Shown here: in pieces, positions 10,442 to 19,573 of the stretch
How positions within the stretch are numbered: the stretch's first letter is position 1
Layout of the letters: every line of letters starts with the position of its first letter
Source: Trichomonas vaginalis G3
Lineage: Eukaryota > Parabasalia > Trichomonadida > Trichomonadidae
Length of the DNA: 64,000 nt
Assembly: GCF_026262505.1 (NCBI RefSeq)
Contig: NC_067207.1
Coordinates: 26,194,082 to 26,258,081, forward strand
Direction of reading: 5' to 3'
The notes under the pieces: generated by a model
Seen by the model: only the letters and a program-made list of their open reading frames with translations
Told to the model about the DNA's origin: nothing
Database searches by the model: none
Program-made: the position numbers and the translations under genes

Positions 10442-11947
10442 ATGGAAGGAAGAAAAAATGTCGCAAACAATTCGTCGACTACCTCTGCAGTTAAAGTTCC
10501 TACAACTTATGTCTCACCATTCTCAAAACCCTTACGACCTCCTATAATACCAAAGCAACTTCCTCATACAATTGCAAACAATTCGTCGACTACCTCTGCA
10601 GTTAAAGTTCCTACAACTTATGTCTCACCATTCTCAAAACCCTTACGACCTCCTATAATACCAAAGCAACTTCCTCATACAATTGCAAACAATTCGTCGA
10701 CTACCTCTGCAGTTAAAGTTCCTACAACTTATGTCTCACCATTCTCAAAACCCTTACGACCTCCTATAATACCAAAGCAACTTCCTCATACAATTGCAAA
10801 CAAATTGTCCAACAATTTGAGTTCTTCTTCTCAAAACACAACAGATACAGTTGTCCAAACAGCACCAGAACAAGTTTCACATAGTTCTACAATTGCAAAC
10901 AAATTGTCCAACAATTTGAGTTCTTCTTCTCAAAACACAACAGATACAGTTGTCCAAACAGCACCAGAACAAGTTTCACATAGTTCTACAATTCAAGACA
11001 AATTGTCCAACAATTTGAGTTCTTCTTCTTCTCAAAACACAACAGAAACATCTGAAACAGATTTACAACCAGCACCAGAACAAGTTTCACATAGTTCTAC
11101 AAGTATGTTAACAAGAGCACAATTTCAAGATTTAATTTCTCTTGAACAATATTCGAGTAACGAAACACAAAGCGACGACTGTAACCTCTCGCTACCCGAA
11201 TCCATTCAAAGAAAATACGCCATGAAAAGACTGAAATTGTTGTATAAACTTCTTAACAATTGGGGAGTCGAAGACAACTCAGATTATAGTGAAATGTTTA
11301 ACAAAGTCATAGAATCTGTTAAACCAATTGAAAACGACATAAAAAATCCCGGTGTTCTTGTAGACCTTTTCGCCTCAAAATTACCAGTTACAACCAATCT
11401 AATAGCAACACAAGCTATAGAGCAATTTATTTTATGTTTTCCCAAGCAATATAGACAACACCTGAGGGAAACAAGAATAGGAAAATTTCAATTGGTGTAT
11501 CCTACAACATACAACTATTACGAAGAAGCAAATGAATATGGAGAACTCTCATTCCATTTCACACTTTCAGTTCCTGAGGGGGAAGAAAAAGCAATCTATC
11601 ATGTACAATCTCTTGCAGGATGTGAAGGAAAACCCCACATAATAACTACTGTTGCAATTGACAAACCTGCAAGAGTCGAAGACGATGTTTTGTTCGCGTC
11701 CATTGCTGGTTTTGGCATGGGAGAACCAATTCCAATTTCCCATTTCACAGAATACTCAGCACAACATTTTCAAAATGTAGAATTCGTGTTCTACGACCAT
11801 CAAAAGTTCCTGCTAACAAAGCCAAAGAAACAATTTGTCTCAATATTTGTTGCTGGTCATGTGGCTGACAAAGAGCCATCAGATACTGACTATGAAGAAG
11901 AGGAGGAGGAAGAAGAAAACGATAGCGATGTCGTTCTTATCGAATAA
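10442..11947 (+). CDS. 501-aa repeat-rich protein at the Maverick edge
   Basis: The frame is intact. The N-terminal 220 residues are tandem repeats: three near-perfect 37-residue copies (containing VKVPTTYVSPFSKPLRPP), then three copies of a 33-36-residue Ser/Asn/Thr-rich unit (containing KLSNNLSSSSQNTTD). The C-terminal 280 residues form one apparently globular domain (from MLTRAQFQDLISLEQY) ending in a very acidic tail of eight Glu. No named domain is recognised, and no signal peptide or membrane segment is present. The start is supported by an initiator-like TCATTT 10 bases upstream. It lies on the opposite strand to most M1 genes, right at the element edge. A similar acidic tail followed by the same type of hairpin occurs near 63869 in M3, so it is probably an element gene rather than a host gene. 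Confidence 0.75.
   Translation: MEGRKNVANNSSTTSAVKVPTTYVSPFSKPLRPPIIPKQLPHTIANNSSTTSAVKVPTTYVSPFSKPLRPPIIPKQLPHTIANNSSTTSAVKVPTTYVSPFSKPLRPPIIPKQLPHTIANKLSNNLSSSSQNTTDTVVQTAPEQVSHSSTIANKLSNNLSSSSQNTTDTVVQTAPEQVSHSSTIQDKLSNNLSSSSSQNTTETSETDLQPAPEQVSHSSTSMLTRAQFQDLISLEQYSSNETQSDDCNLSLPESIQRKYAMKRLKLLYKLLNNWGVEDNSDYSEMFNKVIESVKPIENDIKNPGVLVDLFASKLPVTTNLIATQAIEQFILCFPKQYRQHLRETRIGKFQLVYPTTYNYYEEANEYGELSFHFTLSVPEGEEKAIYHVQSLAGCEGKPHIITTVAIDKPARVEDDVLFASIAGFGMGEPIPISHFTEYSAQHFQNVEFVFYDHQKFLLTKPKKQFVSIFVAGHVADKEPSDTDYEEEEEEEENDSDVVLIE
10464..11100. repeat. In-frame tandem repeats, 111 bp x3 then 99-108 bp x3
   Basis: The 111-bp unit starts at 10464, 10575 and 10686 and is nearly identical in all copies. 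A second unit of 99 bp starts near 10797 and 10896, with a longer third variant from about 10995. All units keep the reading frame. The near-identity points to recent expansion, so copy number should vary between strains. Confidence 0.9.
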
Positions 11948-11998
11948 AAACTTTAATTTCTTACTATATAATTTTTTAGTTCTCCTCTAGGTTTTTTA

Positions 11999-12031
11999 GG
12001 GGCTAGAAGGGGCGCAGCCCCTGGAAGCCCC
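11999..12031. terminator. Nested GC hairpin at element gene 3' end
   Basis: The outer stem GGGGCT (11999-12004) pairs with AGCCCC (12026-12031). The inner stem AGGGGC (12008-12013) pairs with GCCCCT (12017-12022) across a GCA loop. A run of about 18 T follows at 12040. The same architecture recurs at 63910-63942 with a different inner-stem sequence. It stands out in this AT-rich DNA. It may form at the RNA or DNA level; termination is a guess. Confidence 0.6.
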
Positions 12032-12099
12032 ACTCCCTTTTTTTTTTTTTTTTTCTTATTGAGAATTTATTGTGATAAGAGACTCTCGTAAACGAAAAA

Positions 12100-12124
12100 G
12101 GGGATTTGACTCCGTCAAATCCCC
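12100..12124. other. Perfect hairpin GGGGATTTGAC
   Basis: GGGGATTTGAC is followed by TCC and then GTCAAATCCCC. A close relative lies at 61633-61660 (GGAGATTTGACA, loop TTC, TGTCAAATCTCC), also next to a GTCACTTTTT-type motif. Both lie at presumed element edges. Confidence 0.7.
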
Positions 12125-12379
12125 GCTCACAAAAAGTGGACTTTACATTTTAAGAAGGGAGTGGGGGACAAACTCGCCCATTGTCACTTTTCATTAACCT
12201 TAAACTTGTAATTTTCATTATTTTTAATTAACCTTATTTCTTTCCCCATTCCTAATTTATTTTATTCACTTACTATTAAAAGTCACATTTTAATAAAATA
12301 TAATAATTTATTTATAGCATTTTTTACTATACTGTAATAAAAAATTAATTATAATAAATTAAATGTTTATTAAATCAAA

Positions 12380-12780
12380 TGTTTTCTTTGCAATAATATT
12401 TTTAATGTTGAGTAAACAATGTTGGGATCAAGTGTATCATTTTTCAGACCTTTCTGAACAGCTTCAAGCATACTGATGCATTCGACTTTTTAAAATTGTG
12501 TCATTTCTTCGAAATCTCTTGTGACTTTTTTGATAACTTTAACACTTCTCTCTGAATCCAGACCTTTAATTTGCAACTTAATCAGGAATGAAGGAACAAC
12601 ACTGGAATATAACTCGATGACAAGTTCATCGAGTCGAAGATTTGGTTGTACACCACTTGTATGTGCCGGATACCATTGTGTCAAATTTTTTCTGAAATTA
12701 ACTTTAAAAGTACTAAGTAAGATCATGAGATATAGCAATATATGTTTAAACCAACTTATATTTTGGTTGTACACCACTTG
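12380..12780 (-). pseudogene. MO25-like protein fragment
   Basis: The minus strand reads ELYSSVVPSFLIKLQIKGLD then SERSVKVIKKVTRDF, which resembles the N-terminal helical repeats of MO25/Cab39 scaffold proteins (ELYNSGLLSTLVADLQLIDF type). An in-frame stop follows EEMTQF, but recognisable coding sequence continues (VECISMLEAVQKGLKND). There is no plausible complete gene: the frame upstream of the resemblance dissolves into the 121-bp tandem repeat. MO25 activates STE20-family kinases in other eukaryotes. The match was judged by eye. Confidence 0.35.
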
Positions 12781-13088
12781 TATGTGCCGGATACCATTGT
12801 GTCAAATTTTTTCTGAAATTAACTTTAAAAGTACTAAGTAAGATCATGAGATATAGCAATATATGTTTAAACCAACTTATATTTTGGTTGTACACCACTT
12901 GTATGTGCCGGATACCATTGTGTCAAATTTTTTCTGAAATTAACTTTAAAAGTACTAAGTAAGATCATGAGATATAGCAATATATGTTTAAACCAACTTA
13001 TATTTTGGTTGTACACCACTTGTATGTGCCGGATACCATTGTGTCAAATTTTTTCTGAAATTAACTTTAAAAGTACTAAGTAAGATCA
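12641..13088. repeat. 121-bp tandem repeat, about four copies
   Basis: Copies start at 12641, 12762, 12883 and 13004 (period 121) and are almost identical; the last is incomplete and ends near 13088. The unit includes the coding-like segment VNFRKNLTQWYPAHTSGVQ on the minus strand, so part of the MO25-like fragment was amplified together with flanking AT-rich sequence. Confidence 0.92.
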
Positions 13089-13539
13089 TTTATTTTTGCA
13101 TAATATAATGCCAATATGGTTTCTTTTGATTTTATTTCATTTATAAGCAAATCAGATTTACCCAAAAACTCCACTCCATAAGCGTTCATTTGCTAAATTA
13201 AAAAGTGACAATGGGCTAGTCTGTCCCTTTCTCTTAAGAAGGAATTGTTTTTATCGTTTTCGTTTTATGTCATTGTGGTTTAACTAAAAGCAAATATGTC
13301 CTATAAACATGTTTTAGAAATATGCTTTGAATGGAAATTAAATTTAAAATGTCTTCTGGTAATCAAAATTTATCACATCTTTGAAAAAAAAATTGATCAA
13401 AAATTTTTGAATGTAAAAATTGAGTATGAAAAAATTGTTCATGCTCTTGCACCATACATTAAATTTTTTTGATTCAGATTGATGGTAAAATTAAAGAAAA
13501 ATTTTGAATAAATTTACGATAAAAAATTTTTAAGTGAAA

Positions 13540-13545
13540 TCATTT
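13540..13545 (+). promoter_or_regulatory. Initiator (Inr) of the VIT/vWA gene
   Basis: TCATTT fits the trichomonad initiator TCA-pyrimidine-(A/T)-(A/T). The A at 13542 would give an 11-base leader before the ATG at 13553, a typical length for Trichomonas. Positions 13241-13539 show no gene. Confidence 0.65.
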
Positions 13546-13552
13546 TTGTCAA

Positions 13553-15721
13553 ATGATTGGAAGAATCGTTCTCCCAGAAACAAATCAAAAGCTAACATAC
13601 TCATCGATAAGTATTGATGGTATCCAACAAGATACATTCCTTTCTTATACAATTAAGCAAGTTTTCACGAATACTACAGGTCAAAACACTGACATCACAT
13701 ACTGTTTCCCAAACGAACCACAATTCTGCACATATGATTCTCTTTTCATTGTTGATGGTAAGGAGATCAGGCCACAACTTCGTGTAAAAGAAGAGGCTAA
13801 GAAAGAATTCGAAGAAGCAAAGCACGCCGGCCATCATGCTATGCTTGGTGAAGATATTGGCAATGGTCTTAGCAGTTTCCAACTCGGCAATCTTCCTGCT
13901 GGCAAGACAGCCGAAATTCACCTTAAAGTCTCATTCCTTGCCGACATCAACGAAAACGGCTACTTCTACAAGTTCCCACTTACGCACAGGTACCAGAGTG
14001 GCGCAGTTACTAGCAACAACTCAGACAAGCCAGAATCATTCCATTTCGCAACTACAATCAAAACACAGAGAGATATACAAGACCTTAAAGTATCTGTTGA
14101 TGGCACCAAAGACGTCAAAGATGCTCACAACGCCACATTTGTCACAAATAATCCACCAGCAAAAGACGCAATTGTTATTGAGACCCATATCAAAGACGAA
14201 GATAAGAATGTTGCCATCTCAAGTGATGGCTACATTGCTATCACTACATATCCATACTTCGAAGGTCCAATTGATTCGAATTCCGAATTCTACTTCATTG
14301 TTGATTGTTCTGGTTCAATGTCTTGCAGCCGCATTAATAATGCTATTAAATGCATGCGCTTATTCATTCAATCTCTTCCCGTTGGTTGCAGATTTTCAAT
14401 ACTCAGATTCGGATCTCATTTCGAAACAGTTCTTCCTCCATGCGATTACACAGATGAGAATGTTGCTAATGCCATGAATCTTCTTGATAACATCAGTGCT
14501 AACATGGGTGGTACAAATATCTTAGCACCTCTTCAACATGTTTCTGACCTTCAAGCATCTGAAGGATTCGTTAAACAGATCTTCTTCTTGACAGATGGCG
14601 AAGTCGACAATTCCGACATTATCTGCGCAACAGCACTGAAGAACAGGTCAACAAACCGCATTTTCTCAATAGGTCTTGGTTCTGGTGCTGATCCAGGATT
14701 GATCAAAGGCATGGCGAGAAAGAGTGGCGGCAATTATGCTATCATTGGCGATAACGATAACATGAATGAGAAAGTTATTGAGATGCTTAGCTCAGCTATT
14801 TCTCCTGCTCTCCGCGATATCAGTATTCAAAGTGAGAGCACACAAACAGAGATGTGGCCATCTCCATGTCCTCCTCTTTTCGCGAAGAACCCACAGAGTT
14901 TCATTGTTAAATCAGAATTCACAGAAAACATTCTTCTCAGTGGAACTCTTCTTCACGATCAAGTTGACATCGTTATTCCTGTTTCTCGTCTTGATAACAA
15001 CAAAGGTCTTCGCCAACTATTCAGTCGTTACATTATTGAAGATTACGAATCCCAACTTCTTCTTAAAAATGATGAAAGCATCAAGAAGAAATGCATTGAC
15101 TTATCTCTTGCATCAGGTGTTCTTTGCAAATACACATCATACGTAGGTGTTGACTATGAATCTCATGAAGAAAGAGGACAACCTGCTCCTCCATTGATCC
15201 AATGCTGTGCAATGGCTCCACCTATGGGAGTCTTCGGATTTGCAGCACAGCAATGCTGCTTTGCTGCACCTCCTAAACAATTCAATGCTATGCCAATGAT
15301 GCATGGTATGCATCAATTTGGCGGTGGTATGGGATTTGGAGCTCCTCCACCGCCTCCTCCATGCGGTGCAGCTCCAGCACCTCCACAATACGCAGCTCCT
15401 CAAATGATGATGCAACAAGCTATGGATGATGGTGATGAAATGATCGCGAGATCTTCAAGCCATTCATCAAATTCACAAGAAGAACAGATTCGTAAGCAAA
15501 AGGTTGATGGTTCTTGGGATGATTTCAATGGTGTTGATAAAGAAATTGAAACTAAATATGGCCACAAAGTTGCATCAACAGTTGCAGCAATCGCATTCAT
15601 CCGAAAGACATTCAAAGATCGTCTATCCGAATTCTCACTCATTATCAAGAAAGCACTTTCATTCCTTAAGAAGCAAGACAAGAGTGTTGACTGGGACTCT
15701 CTCATCAACAAATTCATTTGA
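13553..15721 (+). CDS. VIT and von Willebrand factor A domain protein
   Basis: This is a 722-residue host protein. Residues 1-130 resemble a VIT domain (vault protein inter-alpha-trypsin), and residues about 243-420 form a vWA domain with a complete metal-ion-dependent adhesion site: D251-x-S253-x-S255, T321 and D348. vWA domains bind protein partners through a divalent cation. There is no signal peptide or membrane segment, so it is probably cytosolic, like other intracellular VIT/vWA proteins. The region about 540-630 is Pro-, Met- and Gly-rich with several Cys, and the last 80 residues are helical. Codon use is richer in G/C than its surroundings, as expected for an expressed trichomonad gene, and the upstream initiator supports this start. 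Confidence 0.9.
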   Translation: MIGRIVLPETNQKLTYSSISIDGIQQDTFLSYTIKQVFTNTTGQNTDITYCFPNEPQFCTYDSLFIVDGKEIRPQLRVKEEAKKEFEEAKHAGHHAMLGEDIGNGLSSFQLGNLPAGKTAEIHLKVSFLADINENGYFYKFPLTHRYQSGAVTSNNSDKPESFHFATTIKTQRDIQDLKVSVDGTKDVKDAHNATFVTNNPPAKDAIVIETHIKDEDKNVAISSDGYIAITTYPYFEGPIDSNSEFYFIVDCSGSMSCSRINNAIKCMRLFIQSLPVGCRFSILRFGSHFETVLPPCDYTDENVANAMNLLDNISANMGGTNILAPLQHVSDLQASEGFVKQIFFLTDGEVDNSDIICATALKNRSTNRIFSIGLGSGADPGLIKGMARKSGGNYAIIGDNDNMNEKVIEMLSSAISPALRDISIQSESTQTEMWPSPCPPLFAKNPQSFIVKSEFTENILLSGTLLHDQVDIVIPVSRLDNNKGLRQLFSRYIIEDYESQLLLKNDESIKKKCIDLSLASGVLCKYTSYVGVDYESHEERGQPAPPLIQCCAMAPPMGVFGFAAQQCCFAAPPKQFNAMPMMHGMHQFGGGMGFGAPPPPPPCGAAPAPPQYAAPQMMMQQAMDDGDEMIARSSSHSSNSQEEQIRKQKVDGSWDDFNGVDKEIETKYGHKVASTVAAIAFIRKTFKDRLSEFSLIIKKALSFLKKQDKSVDWDSLINKFI

Positions 15722-15984
15722 AACTTACTGTTTTAATAAAACAATTTCACTTTTATTTTTCATATTAAACTTTATTTATGAGACACGTGTGAATTATAAT
15801 ATACACAAACATAGAATATCTCATTCTTTCACTGAATGTTTCATGAGACAATCCTTTTGAATAATTTACATAAAATAGACAATCGCCATTCTTTTTTTAA
15901 ACAAATTTAATTAATGCGGCATAAAAAAAGATGAATGCTATTTCATATTATTCGAATTCGCATAGAGAGTATTAAAAAAATTGA

Positions 15985-16815
15985 ATGGAAAGAAGAACCC
16001 GAAGGAGACCTCCAAAACAGCAAGGAGAACAAGAAAATGCATCTCCACCAAGGAGAAGAGTTCGTACAAGTAATTCTAGTCCTCAAGAATCTTCAATTCC
16101 AATTCGATCTCCTGATGAATCTCCTATCCAAGTACCTGAACATCAAAATCAACCAGTAGAAGAAATCCAAGCAAAAGAAGAAGTTAATGAAGTTAATACT
16201 GAAAATCTTAATCAAAATATTGAAAATTCAAATTCTCAAAACGAAGAAAATGATGAACAGTATCAAGTTAGTTGCAGAACTGTTTCAATTACAAGAATTA
16301 AATCAGGAATGAATGTTTCTAAGTTCACTTTAGAATTTAATGAAAAAACTATTTTTACAGGATTCGTAAAAAGCAAGATTTTCTCATCACCTACAATTAC
16401 AATTAGTAATACAGATATCTCGCAGCCTATCTGCACAATGTCTGTCACTAAAAACTCAACATTTATATCAAAAACGCCGAACGGAGAAGAAATTGCACAT
16501 ATAGAGGTCATTCGACCTGGTGGAGTTAGTTCTTATCCACGTTCATGGAAAGCTACAACAAAAGGTAATAATATAACACATAACTTATATTCAAAGCCAC
16601 CAGTTCTTAATTCAGAAGGAAGATATGAATTATTCTTTGGTGGCAAGATGACTACAACAAGCGTTAAGAATTGTATATTAATTGATAAAGATGAAGAATT
16701 TGAAGTTATCGGAATTCGCAAAATTCATAAGAATATACTCGAAATTGATGGTAGAGATGATTACACAGACTTAGAACTATTTGAACTTGGAATTGCAGCT
16801 TTTCTTGCTGATTAA
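15985..16815 (+). CDS. Tubby-domain-like protein
   Basis: The protein has 276 residues. Residues 1-95 are basic then Gln/Asn/Glu-rich and look disordered. Residues about 96-276 resemble the tubby C-terminal barrel: an early SITRIKSGM strand, KPPVLNSEGRYELFFGGK matching the tubby KPPxWN...L-F-G block, then TSVKNCILID, and a final hydrophobic helix (LFELGIAAFLAD) like the tubby central helix. Tubby domains bind phosphoinositides and DNA in animals and plants, and trichomonads carry short versions. The start at 15985 gives the Arg-rich N-terminus; a frame at 15935 is a shadow. No introns are evident. Confidence 0.8.
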   Translation: MERRTRRRPPKQQGEQENASPPRRRVRTSNSSPQESSIPIRSPDESPIQVPEHQNQPVEEIQAKEEVNEVNTENLNQNIENSNSQNEENDEQYQVSCRTVSITRIKSGMNVSKFTLEFNEKTIFTGFVKSKIFSSPTITISNTDISQPICTMSVTKNSTFISKTPNGEEIAHIEVIRPGGVSSYPRSWKATTKGNNITHNLYSKPPVLNSEGRYELFFGGKMTTTSVKNCILIDKDEEFEVIGIRKIHKNILEIDGRDDYTDLELFELGIAAFLAD

Positions 16816-16946
16816 TTTTTAAAATGTTATTTTAAAACTTTTTTATTAAAGATATTCTTATTTTTTTGTAAAGATACACGAGGTTATGTCAATTATTACA
16901 ATGTCAATATAATATTTCATTATTGCGAGAAATATTAAATTAAATT

Positions 16947-17153
16947 ATGGTTTTGGATTCTTTAAAATCAACTTTTGATCTTGTTGTTCCTTTTGGATAT
17001 AATATGATAAGTTATTTTAACAATATTTTTAATAACATGAAATTTATATCAGAAATAATGAGTATAACTGATATTCTTGTTATCAATAGCTGTATTATGG
17101 AAGTATTGATGAATTTGAAAAAATATCAAAAATATGAAAAGGTTAAAATTTGA
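16947..17153 (+). CDS. Short 68-aa frame, doubtful
   Basis: This small AT-rich open frame (MVLDSLKSTFDLVVPFGYN...) lies between the tubby-like gene and the convergent mannosyltransferase gene. It ends 60 bases before the neighbour's stop. It resembles nothing I know and could be a remnant or a chance frame in AT-rich DNA. Confidence 0.2.
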   Translation: MVLDSLKSTFDLVVPFGYNMISYFNNIFNNMKFISEIMSITDILVINSCIMEVLMNLKKYQKYEKVKI

Positions 17154-17212
17154 TTACATTATTACTATACACAAAAAATTTTAAACACAATATACAAATA
17201 ATAATAAAATTA

Positions 17213-18784
17213 TCATTTCCGCCGACCTTTGTTAGATTTTTGAGCTTCTTCTTTTTCTTCAGCTGTTTTAAGTTCCAAATACATGCTCTGCATATAGTCA
17301 TGATATTCCTTCCTGTCTTCTCTTCCGTATTCCCACTTTTTATTCAGAATTCTCCAATCATCTTCAGGAGTTTTGTATCCGTAGACCAAAGGACTGATAA
17401 TGAAGAACCCTGTCAATGCAGCAACCATAACAGATAACGCAATGAAGCCTTTCCAGTAGCCACTTTTGATCCAAAGGTCCAAAGCAGCTCCAAAACACAT
17501 ACAACCGAACATAAGAGGTATAAGATAGTGGTACAAGAACATTGTGCGGGGAACTCCAAAAAATGGAAGGTATGACATCCAATAACCGACAATTAACCTT
17601 GTAATATGAGCAAAACCTTTCCTTGTGAAGCCAAGCATGCATGCTAATACACCAAAAAAGGCAGTGTAATAGACAAAAACGTTGCCTGCACATACACAAT
17701 TTGTTCTAAGTCCGTAATCATGGTAAAAACTCACCCAAACGTCTGTAAGTAGCGGCCAATCTTTAGGACGTGACATATATGGATGAGGTTCGAAGTTAAG
17801 ACCGTTAGACATAAAAGCAGAACCAATACAATTTGCAACTCTCGCTACAACTGGTGGCCAATAGACCCATTTAGTTAGATCTGTTGTATTCTTGTAGTTG
17901 AGAGTGTATGACTGTATTTCGTCGTCTTTTGTATCTTCATAAATGAATGGAGTCGTTGTAATATGAAAATACCATATAATATAGTGAAAGATAAGTCCAG
18001 GATAAACGATAGTAAACAACGATCTGCATATTTCGGAAAATGAATTTTCATCAATTTCGAAATCTTTTTCATCAAGATAATACATGAGTTGTGCATAGCC
18101 AGCAACGAAGAATAATGATAGTGCGGTATTTTTAACTGAGTATGCAAAGCTCATACAAATTGAAGCGATGTAAATCCACAACCACCAAGATTTACTCTGA
18201 ACTTCTTTGCTAAGCCATATATTTATACCGATCATACCAACCATTGTAAATAAATGGAGAGTGCCGTCTGTTAAACAAAACTTTCCTTCTGCAATTAAGG
18301 TTGTATCAAGTGCAGCCATGAAAGATGAGGTAAAACTGGCTATTTTTGATAAAGCCATGCATCGTAAAGCTATATACATTGCAGCAGGGACAAGAGAACT
18401 AAGCATGATAGGTGCAACTCTCGTAGTTATATATTTTTCATCCGAATAAGCGCGTTCTCCTTCATCAGAGTATTCGATGGAGCCATCGTATTCTGCTAAC
18501 CATGCAAATTTAGCAAATATTAGCTTCGCAAGTGGTGGATGTATATCGAAGAAAAATTCATGTTTGATATAATGATTAGTAAAGTTGCCAAAATGTACTT
18601 CATCAAATACCATGCCAGCTGGATATTCAAATGCTTTTGATCTTGCATAATATGCAATTCCGGATAAAATTAAAATGTTAATTAGATCTTTAAATTCAAA
18701 AACAATGTCGTGATGCTTAAGAACAAAATATTTACGCAGTCTGTATAATTGTAGCCAATTTACAAACCGAATAAATTTTTGCAT
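17213..18784 (-). CDS. Protein O-mannosyltransferase (GT39/PMT family), short form
   Basis: PMTs transfer mannose from dolichyl-phosphate mannose to Ser/Thr of proteins in the ER membrane. The 523-residue protein has the catalytic Asp-Glu pair in the first luminal loop (D61-E62 in VFDEVHFGNF), the family motif DIHPPLAKL at 80-88, and about ten hydrophobic segments, with a C-terminal four-helix region (from about 390) and a Lys-rich cytosolic end. Yeast and animal PMTs are about 750-850 residues and carry three MIR repeats in a large luminal loop; here that loop (about 270-370) is short and no MIR is visible. The start at 18784 is followed directly by the usual basic, Leu-rich N-terminus. A TCATAT initiator-like site lies about 30 bases upstream. 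Confidence 0.88.
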   Translation of the reverse strand: MQKFIRFVNWLQLYRLRKYFVLKHHDIVFEFKDLINILILSGIAYYARSKAFEYPAGMVFDEVHFGNFTNHYIKHEFFFDIHPPLAKLIFAKFAWLAEYDGSIEYSDEGERAYSDEKYITTRVAPIMLSSLVPAAMYIALRCMALSKIASFTSSFMAALDTTLIAEGKFCLTDGTLHLFTMVGMIGINIWLSKEVQSKSWWLWIYIASICMSFAYSVKNTALSLFFVAGYAQLMYYLDEKDFEIDENSFSEICRSLFTIVYPGLIFHYIIWYFHITTTPFIYEDTKDDEIQSYTLNYKNTTDLTKWVYWPPVVARVANCIGSAFMSNGLNFEPHPYMSRPKDWPLLTDVWVSFYHDYGLRTNCVCAGNVFVYYTAFFGVLACMLGFTRKGFAHITRLIVGYWMSYLPFFGVPRTMFLYHYLIPLMFGCMCFGAALDLWIKSGYWKGFIALSVMVAALTGFFIISPLVYGYKTPEDDWRILNKKWEYGREDRKEYHDYMQSMYLELKTAEEKEEAQKSNKGRRK

Positions 18785-19570
18785 ATTTTAATAGACATGT
18801 GATATGAATTAATCTTGAAGAAGGTTAAATCTAAATGATTAAAATATCCTATGTATGGCTTTAAATTTGTATGGAGATATGAATGCATATCAAAATTCTC
18901 TAAAACGTTCCAAAAGATGTAAAATTCTCATAAAGTCTATGGTTAGAGAAGACTTTAATTCCATATGTAATAACACTTATAATCACTTATTAGATAAACA
19001 CTAAAAATGTTACTGATTCCCAATCATAGCTAATTTATTTTGCATTATGGTCAATTTCATCATAAATATCGTATTATACTCTTCTGTGATGAATAAAAAG
19101 GATTGTTGGACTTGGTTATTGCAATGAAGTTTTCCATTTCCATTTTTAAATTTCAATTTCACAATAAATTGTTCTCTAGGAAAATTATATCCTTTTATGC
19201 TTATCCTTATTTGAGTTGCTCATACGCTTGTTGGTGTTTGCCTGAAAGATCAACCATTCAGTGATCTTGTTCAAAATATTTTTAAATTGAGGATTTATTT
19301 TAATTGAAACAGCATGAATATGTGTCATTTAGGTAAAAATGCACATTCAATAGGATATGTTAGAAAGAAACAACAAAAGCAAAAACAATACAAATTATTT
19401 CCAAATCATTGATTGAAATAATCAATGAGGAGCATAAAGTGGAATAAACAGGATCCCTTGAATAAATTTCTTACTATAATACTTAATAAAAAAATAGTTT
19501 TAAAAGATTTCCAAAGCACAATTATACTAATCAACTGAATATTTCCATTTCATTAAATAATGGCCTCATC
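18785..19570. other. Intergenic, no feature recognised
   Basis: AT-rich spacer between two minus-strand genes. I see no convincing frame, RNA gene or repeat here. Confidence 0.6.
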
Positions 19571-19573
19571 TTT

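Larger units (their letters stand above)
1..12150. mobile_element. Maverick/Polinton element M1 (partial, broken)
   Basis: This stretch holds a Maverick/Polinton-type set: packaging ATPase, D5-like SF3 helicase, penton-like protein, major-capsid-like protein and a long structural region, mostly on the minus strand, with a repeat-rich gene on the plus strand at the right edge. The left end lies outside the window. The right end is inferred from the last element-like features, a GC hairpin at 11999 and an inverted-repeat arm at 12150, so it is approximate. No polymerase or integrase is visible in this part. The element is a fossil with well over a dozen breaks, concentrated in the capsid and structural region. 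The edge layout (acidic-tailed plus-strand gene, then a nested GC hairpin) is repeated near 63900 in M3, so M1 and M3 are probably related. Confidence 0.82.
12150..13240. mobile_element. Inverted-repeat-bounded stretch, about 1.1 kb
   Basis: The left arm (12150-12196) and right arm (13197-13240) are imperfect inverted repeats. Both contain CCCATTGTCACTTTT in inverted orientation, with TTAAGA at the outer ends and a GGGACA-type block between. Between them lie a decayed MO25-like fragment and a 121-bp tandem array. It may be a small DNA transposon that captured host sequence, or the left arm may be the true end of M1. No target duplication is obvious, so the assignment is tentative. Confidence 0.45.

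Noticed and set aside
13836-14477. Second plus-strand gene inside the vWA gene
   Set aside because: Out-of-frame shadow of a well-supported domain-containing gene.
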